Below, one piece after another: positions 1 through 7,809 of a stretch of DNA of 64,000 nucleotides. Numbering within the stretch: the first letter of the stretch is position 1; each line of letters starts with the position of its first letter. The notes beneath the pieces are model-generated. The model made no database searches, was not told where the DNA came from, and saw nothing but the letters and a program-made list of their open reading frames with translations. The stretch comes from Frisingicoccus caecimuris. Lineage in GTDB: Bacteria; Bacillota; Clostridia; Lachnospirales; Lachnospiraceae. A program made the translations under genes and the position numbers. The stretch lies in contig NZ_SLXA01000012.1 in assembly GCF_004340975.1 (NCBI RefSeq), positions 1 through 64,000 on the forward strand. Direction: 5' to 3'.

Positions 1-1
1 G

Positions 2-520
2 CTCATGAAACAGATACAGGCCATATACCGTGAAGAAGGCAAGCTGTCTGATCTTCCCTCACAGGAGCGGCTCGTGCAGCGTCAGCTGGTGGTCAAACCT
101 CTGGTGGATGCTTTCTTCGTGTACCTGAAACAGAATGAGCCCAGGATCCCCAAAAGCGGGAAAATGAAAGAAGCATTTACTTATGCCCTGAATCAGGAAC
201 GCTACCTGAAAGTGTTTCTGGAAGATGGCGATGTCCCAATGGATAATAATGCCAGCGAGCGTGCAATCCGTGGATTCTGTATTGGGAAGAAAAACTGGGA
301 GATGATCGATACGGTCAATGGTGCAACCAGCTCAGCAATCATCTACAGCATAGCAGAGACCGCAAAGGCTAATAACCTGAAACCATTTGAGTATTTCGAG
401 TATCTCCTTACAGAGATCCTAAAACATGAAAATGATACAGGTAACGGTTTTCTGAAAGATCTTCTGCCCTGGTCAGAAGCACTGCCTGAGCACATCCGGA
501 AGCCCAAAACTTCAAAATGA
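2..520 (+). CDS. IS66 family transposase, C-terminal part (runs off the window)
   Basis: This is the C-terminal segment of an IS66 transposase, the DDE-type enzyme that cuts and joins the element's ends. The reading frame is open to the first base, so the N-terminal part lies outside the window. The segment DNNASERAIRGFCIGKKNW (about residues 80-98 of the visible part) is the hallmark C-terminal block of IS66 transposases and holds the catalytic Glu region. The protein then ends in a short C-terminal tail typical of the family. The accessory IS66 genes (TnpA, TnpB) would lie upstream, outside the window. The visible part has no frameshift, so the element may be intact. Confidence 0.85.
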   Translation, partial: LMKQIQAIYREEGKLSDLPSQERLVQRQLVVKPLVDAFFVYLKQNEPRIPKSGKMKEAFTYALNQERYLKVFLEDGDVPMDNNASERAIRGFCIGKKNWEMIDTVNGATSSAIIYSIAETAKANNLKPFEYFEYLLTEILKHENDTGNGFLKDLLPWSEALPEHIRKPKTSK

Positions 521-559
521 TAAATAGTATGGCCGCAAAAGCGGTCTAATATTTGTCAA

Positions 560-582
560 GGCACTTACGTTTTACCGTTTAC
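560..582. repeat. Probable IS66 right terminal inverted repeat
   Basis: Read on the minus strand, this sequence begins GTAAACGGTAAAACG, resembling the GTAA-starting ends of IS66-family elements. The partner repeat lies outside the window, so the exact boundary is inferred. Confidence 0.55.
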
Positions 583-588
583 GATTGG

Positions 589-819
589 ATGGCAATCAGC
601 AACATCCTGAAAGATATTCGTATAGAGCGAAATCTTATTCAAGAAGACCTAGCAGAAGCAACTGGCTCCTGCAGCCGCACCATCGGCAGAATTGAACGAG
701 GGGAACGAAATCCCTCATTGGAGATGGCAATCCGACTAGCCCATTATCTGAATATGGGCGTGGAAGAGATTTTTAAATTGGACGATGACACTTCTTGTCA
801 AGAAAAACCCGAGGAATGA
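589..819 (+). CDS. XRE-family HTH regulator next to the IS66 end
   Basis: A 76-residue helix-turn-helix protein of the Cro/C1 (XRE) type, expected to bind operator DNA as a dimer. The first 60 residues form the five-helix fold, with the recognition helix around SCSRTIGRIERGERNPS. A short acidic tail follows. The ATG at 589 is chosen because codons further upstream fall inside the terminal repeat of the insertion sequence. No Shine-Dalgarno sequence precedes this ATG, so the insertion has probably removed the native promoter and ribosome binding site, and perhaps some N-terminal codons. Expression may be lost or driven from the insertion sequence. A terminator hairpin overlaps the stop codon. 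Confidence 0.7.
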   Translation: MAISNILKDIRIERNLIQEDLAEATGSCSRTIGRIERGERNPSLEMAIRLAHYLNMGVEEIFKLDDDTSCQEKPEE

Positions 820-833
820 ATCCCCGGTTTTTT
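803..833 (+). terminator. Rho-independent terminator after the XRE gene
   Basis: An A-rich run and CCCGAGG pair with CCCCGG followed by a run of T. The stop codon of the XRE gene lies in the loop. Confidence 0.6.
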
Positions 834-872
834 ATATCTACGTTGAAAAATTCAAATCACCAAACCGGAGTT

Positions 873-1223
873 TCACTGTGCTTCTTTCAGTAAATCTTCC
901 GGTGTCATATTAAAAAGTTTTGCCAATGCCATAAGGTTCGTCGTACTTGGATCAGACAGCCCACTCTCCCATTTGGAAACTGCCTGTCTGCTCACACCTA
1001 ATGTCTCCGCTACAAATTCTTGAGTCATCTTGCATTCCGTTCGATGTCTTTTCAAAACTTCTCCAAGTGATTTTGCGCTTTCTGCCTTTTCCTTTCTTAC
1101 TGGTTCAGATTTAATATACTTTTTCAATGCTTTTATCAGCAAAAAAACTAAATAGACCAGCATCGCACAGATTGCAAGTAATAAAACTATATTGATGGCT
1201 AAATTTATGGTTACTATATTCAT
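873..1223 (-). CDS. Membrane-anchored XRE-family regulator
   Basis: A 116-residue protein with an N-terminal membrane helix (about residues 8-34) followed by a basic linker and a C-terminal XRE helix-turn-helix (about residues 52-112). The motif TLGVSRQAVSKWESG is the recognition helix region. The order is reversed compared with most membrane-linked XRE proteins, in which the HTH comes first. The protein is therefore expected to sit in the membrane with its DNA-binding domain in the cytoplasm, possibly sensing envelope state. The upstream DNA (about 1230-1320) repeats the short sequence GTTGC in both orientations, which may be its own operator. Target genes are unknown; the next gene to the right on the same strand is a small membrane protein. 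Confidence 0.75.
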   Translation of the reverse strand: MNIVTINLAINIVLLLAICAMLVYLVFLLIKALKKYIKSEPVRKEKAESAKSLGEVLKRHRTECKMTQEFVAETLGVSRQAVSKWESGLSDPSTTNLMALAKLFNMTPEDLLKEAQ

Positions 1224-1380
1224 TTAAGCACCCTCCTTTCTTGCAATCAGTATAACAATTATGTATTAGTTGCTCTACCAACTATTACGCAACTTTTCGG
1301 TTGCTAAGCGTTTTTGATCCGCAATTAGTGATTTTTTAGAACTGAAAAAATGAAATTTTCTGTTAGTTACAAATTTAAAC

Positions 1381-1728
1381 TTACGAATATTTACCTAAAA
1401 TTCTTTTATAGTTCCGATATACGAGATAAATACCTAGTGTACAGTCGAAGCATATCATGGCAACACCTATATAAGGAGAAACCATAAATCCAATTCCCGA
1501 AATTAAAAATGCAATGGCACACCTTTTGTACAATAACGCCATTTTTTTGTTATATTCAACTACATTCTTTACCTTCGATTTTAATGTTGTATCTCCACTC
1601 CAAAAATTAATGGGTTCTCTACTATTTTTATTGTAGACAGAAATAATTAGAAATGGAAAAGCACACATTAAACAAGATACAAGTCCAATAATTTTTCCTA
1701 CCATAATGATTTCCTCAGTAGAATTCAA
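1381..1728 (-). CDS. Small membrane protein of unknown function
   Basis: A 115-residue protein with two hydrophobic segments near the N-terminus (about residues 9-30) and in the C-terminal half (about 68-105), so probably three or four membrane helices. The middle section is polar and contains NFWSGDTTLKSKVKNVVEYN. The overall pattern resembles the DUF3784-type small membrane proteins common in Firmicutes, but the identity is not firm. It lies upstream of the membrane-anchored XRE gene on the same strand, 157 bases away, which suggests a loose functional link. A start at residue 9 (Met) is also possible. Confidence 0.5.
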   Translation of the reverse strand: MNSTEEIIMVGKIIGLVSCLMCAFPFLIISVYNKNSREPINFWSGDTTLKSKVKNVVEYNKKMALLYKRCAIAFLISGIGFMVSPYIGVAMICFDCTLGIYLVYRNYKRILGKYS

Positions 1729-1827
1729 ATTCGTCTCTCAGATAAACACACCGACTTACCGAAATTTTCATGTGCTCAACAAATTGAACTTGCCGCTCTA
1801 CACGATTCCCCAATAAATGAAAAGCTG

Positions 1828-2195
1828 TCACTCTATTATTTTGTATCCAGCGTTTTTAAGTGCTTTTATCACTTTTTCGTAATTTTCCTTTTTTGTCAAA
1901 AAATAGTCCGTATTGTAAGTAGATACTGCAAAAATTGGAATGCTATGATCTGCTAAAATCGCTGCAATTTTAGACAATATTCCAATCAATGAAAACTCCA
2001 AAACACCTTGAATTCAAAGCGCTTTCCAACCATCATCACGCTGAATTACATTTGGCGGGATTTCGCTTGTGATACAAACAAGAGATTTTTCCTCGTCTGT
2101 CTTTCCTATAAAGCTATACTCGGAATCTAAATCTACAAATGAATAATCTTCTACCTGACATACTGAAAATTCTTGATGAATTTTTAGATTTCCAT
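1828..2195 (-). pseudogene. Broken ACT-domain protein gene
   Basis: Translation of the minus strand gives the same sequence type as the C-terminal third of the protein encoded at 19381-20223, for example SVCQVEDYSFVDLDSEYSF and the block around GVLEFSLIGILSK. Two lesions are visible. The ATG at 2195-2193, which has a good AGGAGG site upstream, runs into a stop after three codons, so a one-base frameshift is needed to enter the conserved frame. A TGA at 2016-2014 then interrupts the frame where the intact relative has an Arg codon. ACT domains of this kind bind small ligands such as amino acids. This copy is a dead or decaying stand-alone version. Confidence 0.8.
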
Positions 2196-2307
2196 AATAG
2201 TGCCTCCTCTAAATATAATTTGTCGCTGTCTCCATTATACCATTATATAATAGCCGTTCGCTTTAGGAAAGCTGCAGATTATCCGGCGTAGTGGAGCAGG
2301 ACGATGT

Positions 2308-3660
2308 TCATGGCTTTCGGACCGCCATTGTGGGTTTTGCGATTGCCTTGCGGTAAATGAAAAGGGATATGATCGCGGTAATCGCTTCCGTGATCCAAAA
2401 CGCATTCCAGACGCCAACTGCTCCGAAAAGCCTGCTGAGTAAAAACGCAACCGGAATGATAACCACTACATACCGGCAAAGGGAAATCAGTAATGAAGGA
2501 GTGCCTTTTCCAAGTCCCTCCAATGCGCCGGAAGATGTAACGGAAACCGCAGAAACGATAAACCCAGCACCGATGATACGCAGAGCCGTTTCCCCGGCTT
2601 GAATCGTCGCTTCTGTGTGGGTAAACAGCCCCATAAGCTGACCGGGGATCAAAAGGCATATCACTGTTCCAAGTACCATAATGATACCGCTCATGCACAA
2701 GACAATCTTATAAATCTGACTGACCCTTTTGTTCTCGCCCGCGCCGTAGTTATAGCCGATCAGGGGGCGCATCCCCTGCACAATGCCATTCGCCGGCAGA
2801 TAGATGAAAGTCTGTAATTTGTAATAGATTCCCAAAACCAAAATATACACTTCGGAATATGCTGCTAAAATAGCATTGAGCGCCGAAATCAAAAGAGACG
2901 GAAGCGCAAGATTCAAGGTGGCAGGAATGCCGATTGAATATAGCTTCAATACCATTCCTTTGCCGGGCAGAATGTGCTGCCTGCGAATATGTACGCGGAT
3001 TGGTCGCCCAAAATAAACGACCAGATAAATCGCCAGCGTCAGAGCTTGCCCGATGCCGGTTGCCAGCGCAGCGCCTTCGATTCCCATTGCCCGGAATGGG
3101 CCATAGCCAAAAATCAGAACGGGGTCTAAGACAATGTTTGTGATGCACCCGCACATCAGGCTTATCATGGTTGTTTTCATGTTTCCTACTGCCTGGAATA
3201 TTTTCTCGAATGTTACACCAACAATAATAATCAATGTAAAAGCGAACGCAACAACAGAATAGCGGATGCCAAGTTCAATCACTGTCTCGGATGAAGTGAA
3301 CATTCCTAAAAAAGCCGGCATCATTGCGATACAGCAGACTGTCATGACAACGCCATGAATCACGGCAAGCACAAGTCCCTGCGTTGCAGCCTGATCCGCT
3401 TTCCTGTTATCTCCAGCGCCCAGATAGAAGGCGATGACTGCGTTGATTCCAACGCCAAATCCAATTCCTACAGCATTGATGAAATTTTGAACCGGATAAA
3501 CCAGTGATAACGCAGTCATAGCTTCCTCGCTGATCTGCGAGACGAAAAAGCTGTCGATAATGTTGTATAGAGAATTAACCAGCATGGATAAAACCATAGG
3601 CAGGGTCATGGATAAAATCAGCGGTAATACCGGTTTTTCTTTCATAAAAGTTTCATTCAT
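2308..3660 (-). CDS. MATE family multidrug efflux transporter
   Basis: A 450-residue integral membrane protein with about twelve hydrophobic segments and the two-fold repeat typical of MATE exporters, which expel cationic drugs or metabolites in exchange for sodium or protons. The N-terminal half shows the family signature around MLVNSLYNIIDSFFVSQ, and GIGFGVGINAVIAFYLGAG marks the end of helix 2. The length is normal. It overlaps the end of the acetyltransferase gene by 8 bases, so both are translated from one message. A second MATE gene lies just upstream in the same direction. The substrate cannot be told from sequence. Confidence 0.9.
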   Translation of the reverse strand: MNETFMKEKPVLPLILSMTLPMVLSMLVNSLYNIIDSFFVSQISEEAMTALSLVYPVQNFINAVGIGFGVGINAVIAFYLGAGDNRKADQAATQGLVLAVIHGVVMTVCCIAMMPAFLGMFTSSETVIELGIRYSVVAFAFTLIIIVGVTFEKIFQAVGNMKTTMISLMCGCITNIVLDPVLIFGYGPFRAMGIEGAALATGIGQALTLAIYLVVYFGRPIRVHIRRQHILPGKGMVLKLYSIGIPATLNLALPSLLISALNAILAAYSEVYILVLGIYYKLQTFIYLPANGIVQGMRPLIGYNYGAGENKRVSQIYKIVLCMSGIIMVLGTVICLLIPGQLMGLFTHTEATIQAGETALRIIGAGFIVSAVSVTSSGALEGLGKGTPSLLISLCRYVVVIIPVAFLLSRLFGAVGVWNAFWITEAITAIISLFIYRKAIAKPTMAVRKP

Positions 3661-4072
3661 TCGTGATTGCCTCCGGTGTTTCTTTTCTTGTCATAAAACA
3701 GATCGGATCTTTTCGGAAGCCAAAGGGTTCATAAAACCGTTCAGCCTCTTCCGTGATCAGCATTCCCATCAGGGAACGGTATGTGTCTTCTGCCGTAATC
3801 GCCTTTAGGAGAGAGGTGCCCACACCCCTGTGCCGGAAATCTGCATCCACAACAACATCACAAATATAATACTGGGTGGCATAGTCCGTTATCACTCTTG
3901 CAAATCCGATTTGTTTTCCGTCGGCGGTATAGGCTCCATAGCAGATAGAGTGTTTCCATGACTCCATAATTGCTTCTTTCTTTCTGTTGCATGCCCATAC
4001 GGTCTGTGATAGAAGGCGAAGTACGGTTTCTGTTTGCAGGGCCTCCAACCCTTTTTTAATATGTATTTCCAT
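3653..4072 (-). CDS. GNAT family N-acetyltransferase
   Basis: A 139-residue GNAT acetyltransferase expected to move an acetyl group from acetyl-CoA to an amine on a small molecule or protein. The pyrophosphate-binding loop is RHRGVG at residues 80-85, and the C-terminal block ERFYEPFGFRKD (about 111-122) is the usual beta6/helix4 region. The gene sits between two MATE exporters with an 8-base overlap to the downstream one, so the three probably form an operon. An amine-modifying enzyme with exporters suggests drug or polyamine detoxification, but that is inference. Confidence 0.85.
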   Translation of the reverse strand: MEIHIKKGLEALQTETVLRLLSQTVWACNRKKEAIMESWKHSICYGAYTADGKQIGFARVITDYATQYYICDVVVDADFRHRGVGTSLLKAITAEDTYRSLMGMLITEEAERFYEPFGFRKDPICFMTRKETPEAITNE

Positions 4073-4094
4073 ATCGTCTCTCCTTTTCCTTTTC

Positions 4095-5474
4095 TTACTG
4101 TGTTTTTGTACCGCTACAAAGCGTTTCTTTTTTTCTGCCTGCTCGGAAGATCAGAAGTGCCAGAACGAATGTTGCCGTTTCTGTGACAGGGAAGGACAGC
4201 CAGAACCCTGTAATCTTCAGGAGTTTTTCCAGGCCCCACATGAATGGAATGAGCAGCAGAAACTGCCGCAGCAGCTGGATCAGCATACTTGGAAAGACCT
4301 GTTCTGTTGCCTGAAGATAGGTGGAGATCATGGTAGACCATCCGCAGAACAGGTAGCTGACTGCCATAATCCGCATAGCGGATATTCCAAAGGAGCGCAT
4401 GGCTTCCGACGCCGTAAATAATCCCAAAAGCTGCGCCGGAAAGAGGATGACGGTCAATGTTCCCAGTATCATCATACCGGAGACCAAAGCGGTTCCGTAG
4501 CGGAAAGCGGAGTGCAGCCTATCTCTATTTCCCGCACCGAAGTTAAACCGCATAATAGGCAAACAGCCCTGGATCAAGCCGTTTACCGTCATAACGATCA
4601 ACTGCTGCACCTTAAAATACGCACCGAAGAAAGCGATTGCCGTATCGGAATAGGCGACCAGAAAAAAGTTTACAAAAGTCACCATAAAAGAACTAAGGGC
4701 ATTCATAATGAAAGACGGCAGTCCAAGGGCGAAAATACGGCCAATCAGCCACTTTTGCAAATGAAATCCTTTGATCTTTATCCGCACTTTCTGTTTTTTG
4801 CCCAGCAGCAAGGCAAATGCCAAAATCATGGATAACAAATAGCCCGCAACAGTAGCCACCGCAGCACCACGGATTCCCATAGCCGGAAAAACACCAATAC
4901 CAAAAATTAGGAGTGGGTCGAATACAAAATTAACGACCACTCCTGCAATCTGGAAGCACATGGGAGCAACCATGTTCCCGGTAGCCTGTATCATCTTCTG
5001 GATTGCGATATGCGCCATGTTGGGAATTTGCATGAACGAACATACGCTCATATAGGCAATACTCAACTGATAAATTTCTTCATTATTGGTGAATGCCCCA
5101 AAGTAGGGTTTCATAATCAGTAATGACAGAAGATTGAGCAACGCACCAATTCCAAAGGCCAGTAACAATCCATGTGTGACGGTGGTATTTGCCTCATCCT
5201 GCTTTTTCTCCCCAAGATACCCTGCAATCAGTACATTCACGCCGACACCGATCCAGATAGACGCCGCATTCATCAGTGTTGTAATAGGGAATGACAGAGA
5301 AACAGCCGTTAGTGCAGTCTCACTCAACCGCGCTATAAACGCACTGTCTATCAGATTATAGGAATATTGCAGGAACATGGAGATTAGCGGCGGTATCGAC
5401 ATTTGCCAAATGAGCCTTCTAACAGGAGCAACCGCCATTTTATTATTGGTCTGCATACTTTCCCTCCTCTCCAC
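4095..5474 (-). CDS. MATE family multidrug efflux transporter (second copy)
   Basis: A 459-residue MATE exporter with about twelve membrane segments. The signature near the N-terminus is MFLQYSYNLIDSAFIARL and the helix 2 block is IWIGVGVNVLIAGYLGEKK. It is clearly distinct in sequence from the MATE protein at 2308-3660, so this is not a recent tandem duplication. It is the first gene of the run MATE, GNAT, MATE on the minus strand, with 22 bases before the GNAT start. The ORF includes a short polar N-terminal extension with the alternative start MQTNNKMAVAP at residue 7. Confidence 0.9.
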   Translation of the reverse strand: MERRESMQTNNKMAVAPVRRLIWQMSIPPLISMFLQYSYNLIDSAFIARLSETALTAVSLSFPITTLMNAASIWIGVGVNVLIAGYLGEKKQDEANTTVTHGLLLAFGIGALLNLLSLLIMKPYFGAFTNNEEIYQLSIAYMSVCSFMQIPNMAHIAIQKMIQATGNMVAPMCFQIAGVVVNFVFDPLLIFGIGVFPAMGIRGAAVATVAGYLLSMILAFALLLGKKQKVRIKIKGFHLQKWLIGRIFALGLPSFIMNALSSFMVTFVNFFLVAYSDTAIAFFGAYFKVQQLIVMTVNGLIQGCLPIMRFNFGAGNRDRLHSAFRYGTALVSGMMILGTLTVILFPAQLLGLFTASEAMRSFGISAMRIMAVSYLFCGWSTMISTYLQATEQVFPSMLIQLLRQFLLLIPFMWGLEKLLKITGFWLSFPVTETATFVLALLIFRAGRKKETLCSGTKTQ

Positions 5475-5513
5475 AAATTGTCCGATGCAAAAAATGCGCC
5501 GGACAGCGGGACA

Positions 5514-6036
5514 TTAAATCCGAACAATATAGTTTTGTTTGCGTGCTGCGGGCTGACCGGCTTTCTGGGCCGGATAACCCAATGCAATCGCCCCGACGCC
5601 ACGCAAGGTTTCCGGCAGCTTCCACTCCCGCAGGAGAGCCTTGCCGCTTTCACTATCAAAAATCTCACGTTCCCGATGTACCCATACGGTTCCCATGCCA
5701 AGGGCATGGGCAGCGAGCATCATATTTTCAAGGACGCAGCTTCCGTCCTCAACAAAGGTGCTTGCGGAGCCATCTGCCAAAACCAGGATCACGACAGGTG
5801 CGCCATAATAAGGATCTGTGTTGCTCCCCATCACTTCTGCGTTTAGTTTTGCAATCTCCTGCCTATATTTGGGGGTCTGTAATTGCAATGATGGTTGGAG
5901 ATTGATGTCCTCCGCCGGTAGGAGCGTAAGTCCCTGCTTCCAGTACAGCGTCCAAAGCCTCGGAAGGGACAGGTTCCGATTTGTAAGCCCGTACACTACG
6001 GCGCGTCTTGATAAGAGACAAAAAATTATTTTCCAT
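5514..6036 (-). pseudogene. Nitroreductase family gene with a frameshift
   Basis: Two overlapping frames together encode one nitroreductase-like flavoprotein. The N-terminal piece starts at the ATG at 6036 (MENNFLSLIKTRRSVRAY, the FMN-binding RRSVR block) and runs to a stop just after ITDPQI. The remaining two thirds, starting KYRQEIAKLNAEVMG and including MLAAHALGMGTVWVHR and a GALALGYP-like GAIALGYP block, are in another frame. The break falls in a run of five C on the minus strand (around 5872). A missing or extra C there would restore about 175 residues, the normal family size. It is either a true lesion or a homopolymer sequencing error. Confidence 0.8.
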
Positions 6037-6241
6037 ACAGATATAGTCCCCCATTCTGCTAACACTTCCGAGATACGAGCAACAAAAAAGCCACACAACT
6101 ATCACAAGATAGCCGTGTGGCAAAAAGATGACCGAATCCGGAAAAGTCCACTAAATTTTTCGCTTATCATTATAGCGAACTTGAAGGAGACTGTCAAGCA
6201 TCAATCATCACGCAAGGAAAGATAGAAAATATAGAATTACG

Positions 6242-6511
6242 TTATATTGCTCCATAATTTTGGCTTTTATTGAATTCATCACTTGACATTGTGGCAAAGA
6301 TTTTCCTGAGCTCAGGAAAATCGTCTTCAACCGAATGTCCACTATTTTCACACACTATCATTACACGTTTAATTACATTTTGAATATTTTCCCATTTTGT
6401 ATATTCTAATGACGGTGCAAGTTCTCTAGCAGACTAAAACTCAGTTCCGTCTACTCTGATTTGCTTTATATCCTCAAAGCGTTTATATTCTCTTGCTTTC
6501 AATTCTTTCAC
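6242..6511 (-). pseudogene. Remnant of dinD (DNA-damage-inducible protein D)
   Basis: From a GTG at 6511, preceded by GGAGG, the minus strand reads VKELKAREYKRFEDIK and continues with a Bro-N-like segment matching the start of DinD proteins (KRFEDIK, DGTEF, SARELAP). A TAG stop falls exactly where DinD has the Trp of EFWSARELA. The similarity continues for about 50 codons past that stop and then fades before a stop at 6242. The rest of the gene is absent. DinD is associated with the SOS response and RecA inhibition in other bacteria. Here only a decayed 5' end survives. Confidence 0.7.
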
Positions 6512-6609
6512 TATGGATACCTCCAATCTTCTTCATATATACTCAAGATTACACATAGTAACTCATGCATAAATTCAAATTTCTTTTTCACACAAAAAAT
6601 ATTAATTTA

Positions 6610-7233
6610 TTAATCTCTTCCAAAGAAAACCCGAAGAGTTTCCACAAGTTTATCTGGTGCTTCTATATTTATTTCATGTCCTGCTCCATTAAACACTTGA
6701 AGTTCAGCATCAATCAACATATTTGCAAGTTCTATAGAGGCATTTTTGTTCGCACGGTCTTTTTCACCGTAAATTACTAATGTAGGGCATGAAACCTTAT
6801 ATATCGAATCACTAAAATCCAATTCCATCATTGTATTACATAGCTTGAGAAAATCCGATTTCCCAAACCCCATTTGTTGAAACATAGATTTTGGCATAAA
6901 CCGAAATATCGTATTTTGGGCTTTTAATAATATCTTAGGCATTTTGTATTGTGTTGCAATCAAGACCAATACCTTTATTTTTCCTGGATGTTCTATAGCA
7001 TAATTAAGAGCCAATACACCACCCAATGATAAGCCACAAAGGCATAGATCTTCCTCTATTTCATCGCACATAGCCGAAAAAGCAGCATAAAGATTTTGAT
7101 ACGTCGTATCCTGACCTTGAACAAGTTCTGACAAATCAGGGCACATACTATGCTCAGCAGTCTCTAATTGTTCTATTACTTTACTCCAGCTGTCTGGGTT
7201 CTGTCCCAGCCCGTGTAAATATATTTGTTTCAT
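6610..7233 (-). CDS. Alpha/beta hydrolase
   Basis: A 207-residue alpha/beta-hydrolase fold protein, probably an esterase or similar serine hydrolase in the cytoplasm. The nucleophile elbow GLSLG places the catalytic Ser at residue 69. The acid is likely Asp159 in GEKDRA and the base His186 in GAGHEIN. The oxyanion region HGLG is at residues 7-10. The length is short for the family, leaving room for only a small cap domain. A good AGGAG site precedes the ATG. The gene lies downstream of the HxlR regulator on the same strand, 68 bases away, so it may belong to that regulator's unit. Confidence 0.85.
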   Translation of the reverse strand: MKQIYLHGLGQNPDSWSKVIEQLETAEHSMCPDLSELVQGQDTTYQNLYAAFSAMCDEIEEDLCLCGLSLGGVLALNYAIEHPGKIKVLVLIATQYKMPKILLKAQNTIFRFMPKSMFQQMGFGKSDFLKLCNTMMELDFSDSIYKVSCPTLVIYGEKDRANKNASIELANMLIDAELQVFNGAGHEINIEAPDKLVETLRVFFGRD

Positions 7234-7301
7234 GTTGTTACTCCTGCATATTTTGACTCATCTTTCTAATCCAATAATCATGAATTACAATTTCCATCTG
7301 A

Positions 7302-7631
7302 TTATGTAGGCAAATTCTCATCACCCCAGGCTTTCATGCAATCAAGAACAGATAAGAAGCTCTCTCCAAGTTCCGTCAAGGTATACTCCACCCGTGGAGG
7401 TACTTCACAAAAGTCATGGCGAAGAATGAAACCATCTGTTTCCAGCTCCCGGAGCTGCTTTGTAAGAGAACTTTCAGTAATTTCTCCAATCTGACGGCGA
7501 AGTTGCCCAAATCGCCTGATATCACACTTGCCTATATACCAGAGAAGCTCAATCTTATATTTTCCACCCAACAGCTTCTGCACAGTTGAAATCGTTTTGC
7601 ACCGGCTAACTGCTGATTCTGATTTTCTCAT
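7302..7631 (-). CDS. HxlR family transcriptional regulator
   Basis: A 109-residue winged-helix regulator of the HxlR (DUF24) family. The core motifs are LLGGKYKIELLWYI, RFGQLRRQIGEIT and the wing PRVEYTLTELG. A Cys at residue 11, near the N-terminus, occupies the place of the redox-sensing Cys known in several members of this family, so quinone, aldehyde or oxidant sensing is possible. The gene is divergent from the radical SAM gene at 7810, and a perfect palindrome lies in the shared spacer. It may therefore control both that gene and the hydrolase downstream of itself. Confidence 0.9.
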   Translation of the reverse strand: MRKSESAVSRCKTISTVQKLLGGKYKIELLWYIGKCDIRRFGQLRRQIGEITESSLTKQLRELETDGFILRHDFCEVPPRVEYTLTELGESFLSVLDCMKAWGDENLPT

Positions 7632-7696
7632 TTACCTCATCCCCTTTTCTTTTTGATCATACTCTATTTTGCATCAAAATAAAAGGTACTTCAATA

Positions 7697-7735
7697 AAGT
7701 ACAGTACTTCTATTTTCAGAGTGTTTTGCTATAAT
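7697..7735 (+). promoter_or_regulatory. HxlR operator palindrome and radical SAM promoter
   Basis: The spacer between hxlR and the radical SAM gene contains the perfect palindrome AAGTACAGTACTT (7697-7709). A clear TATAAT -10 box lies at 7730-7735. The palindrome falls on the expected -35 position, so binding would block or aid polymerase directly. A hairpin-forming leader (7753-7782) follows before the start codon. Confidence 0.6.
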
Positions 7736-7809
7736 GATGCCAACGGGACAGTCATGTACAGGTTTGCCTCGTTACCTGTGCATAATTCATTTAATAAGAG
7801 GTGTTTATC

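Larger units (their letters stand above)
1..582 (+). mobile_element. Right part of an IS66-family insertion sequence
   Basis: The end of an IS66-like element enters from the left edge of the window. It consists of the 3' part of the transposase gene followed by about 60 bases of non-coding DNA that finishes in a terminal-repeat-like sequence. Only the right end is present, so the 8-base target duplication usual for this family cannot be checked. The element lies directly against the XRE gene that begins at 589. Confidence 0.75.

Noticed and set aside
2279-3154. Overlapping minus-strand frames of 134-139 codons within the first MATE gene
   Set aside because: They are other frames of the MATE coding sequence, with no membrane pattern or start signal.
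7753-7782. Riboswitch in the leader of the radical SAM gene
   Set aside because: A single hairpin (TGTACAGGT/ACCTGTGCA) is present, but no conserved riboswitch core or expression platform could be recognised.
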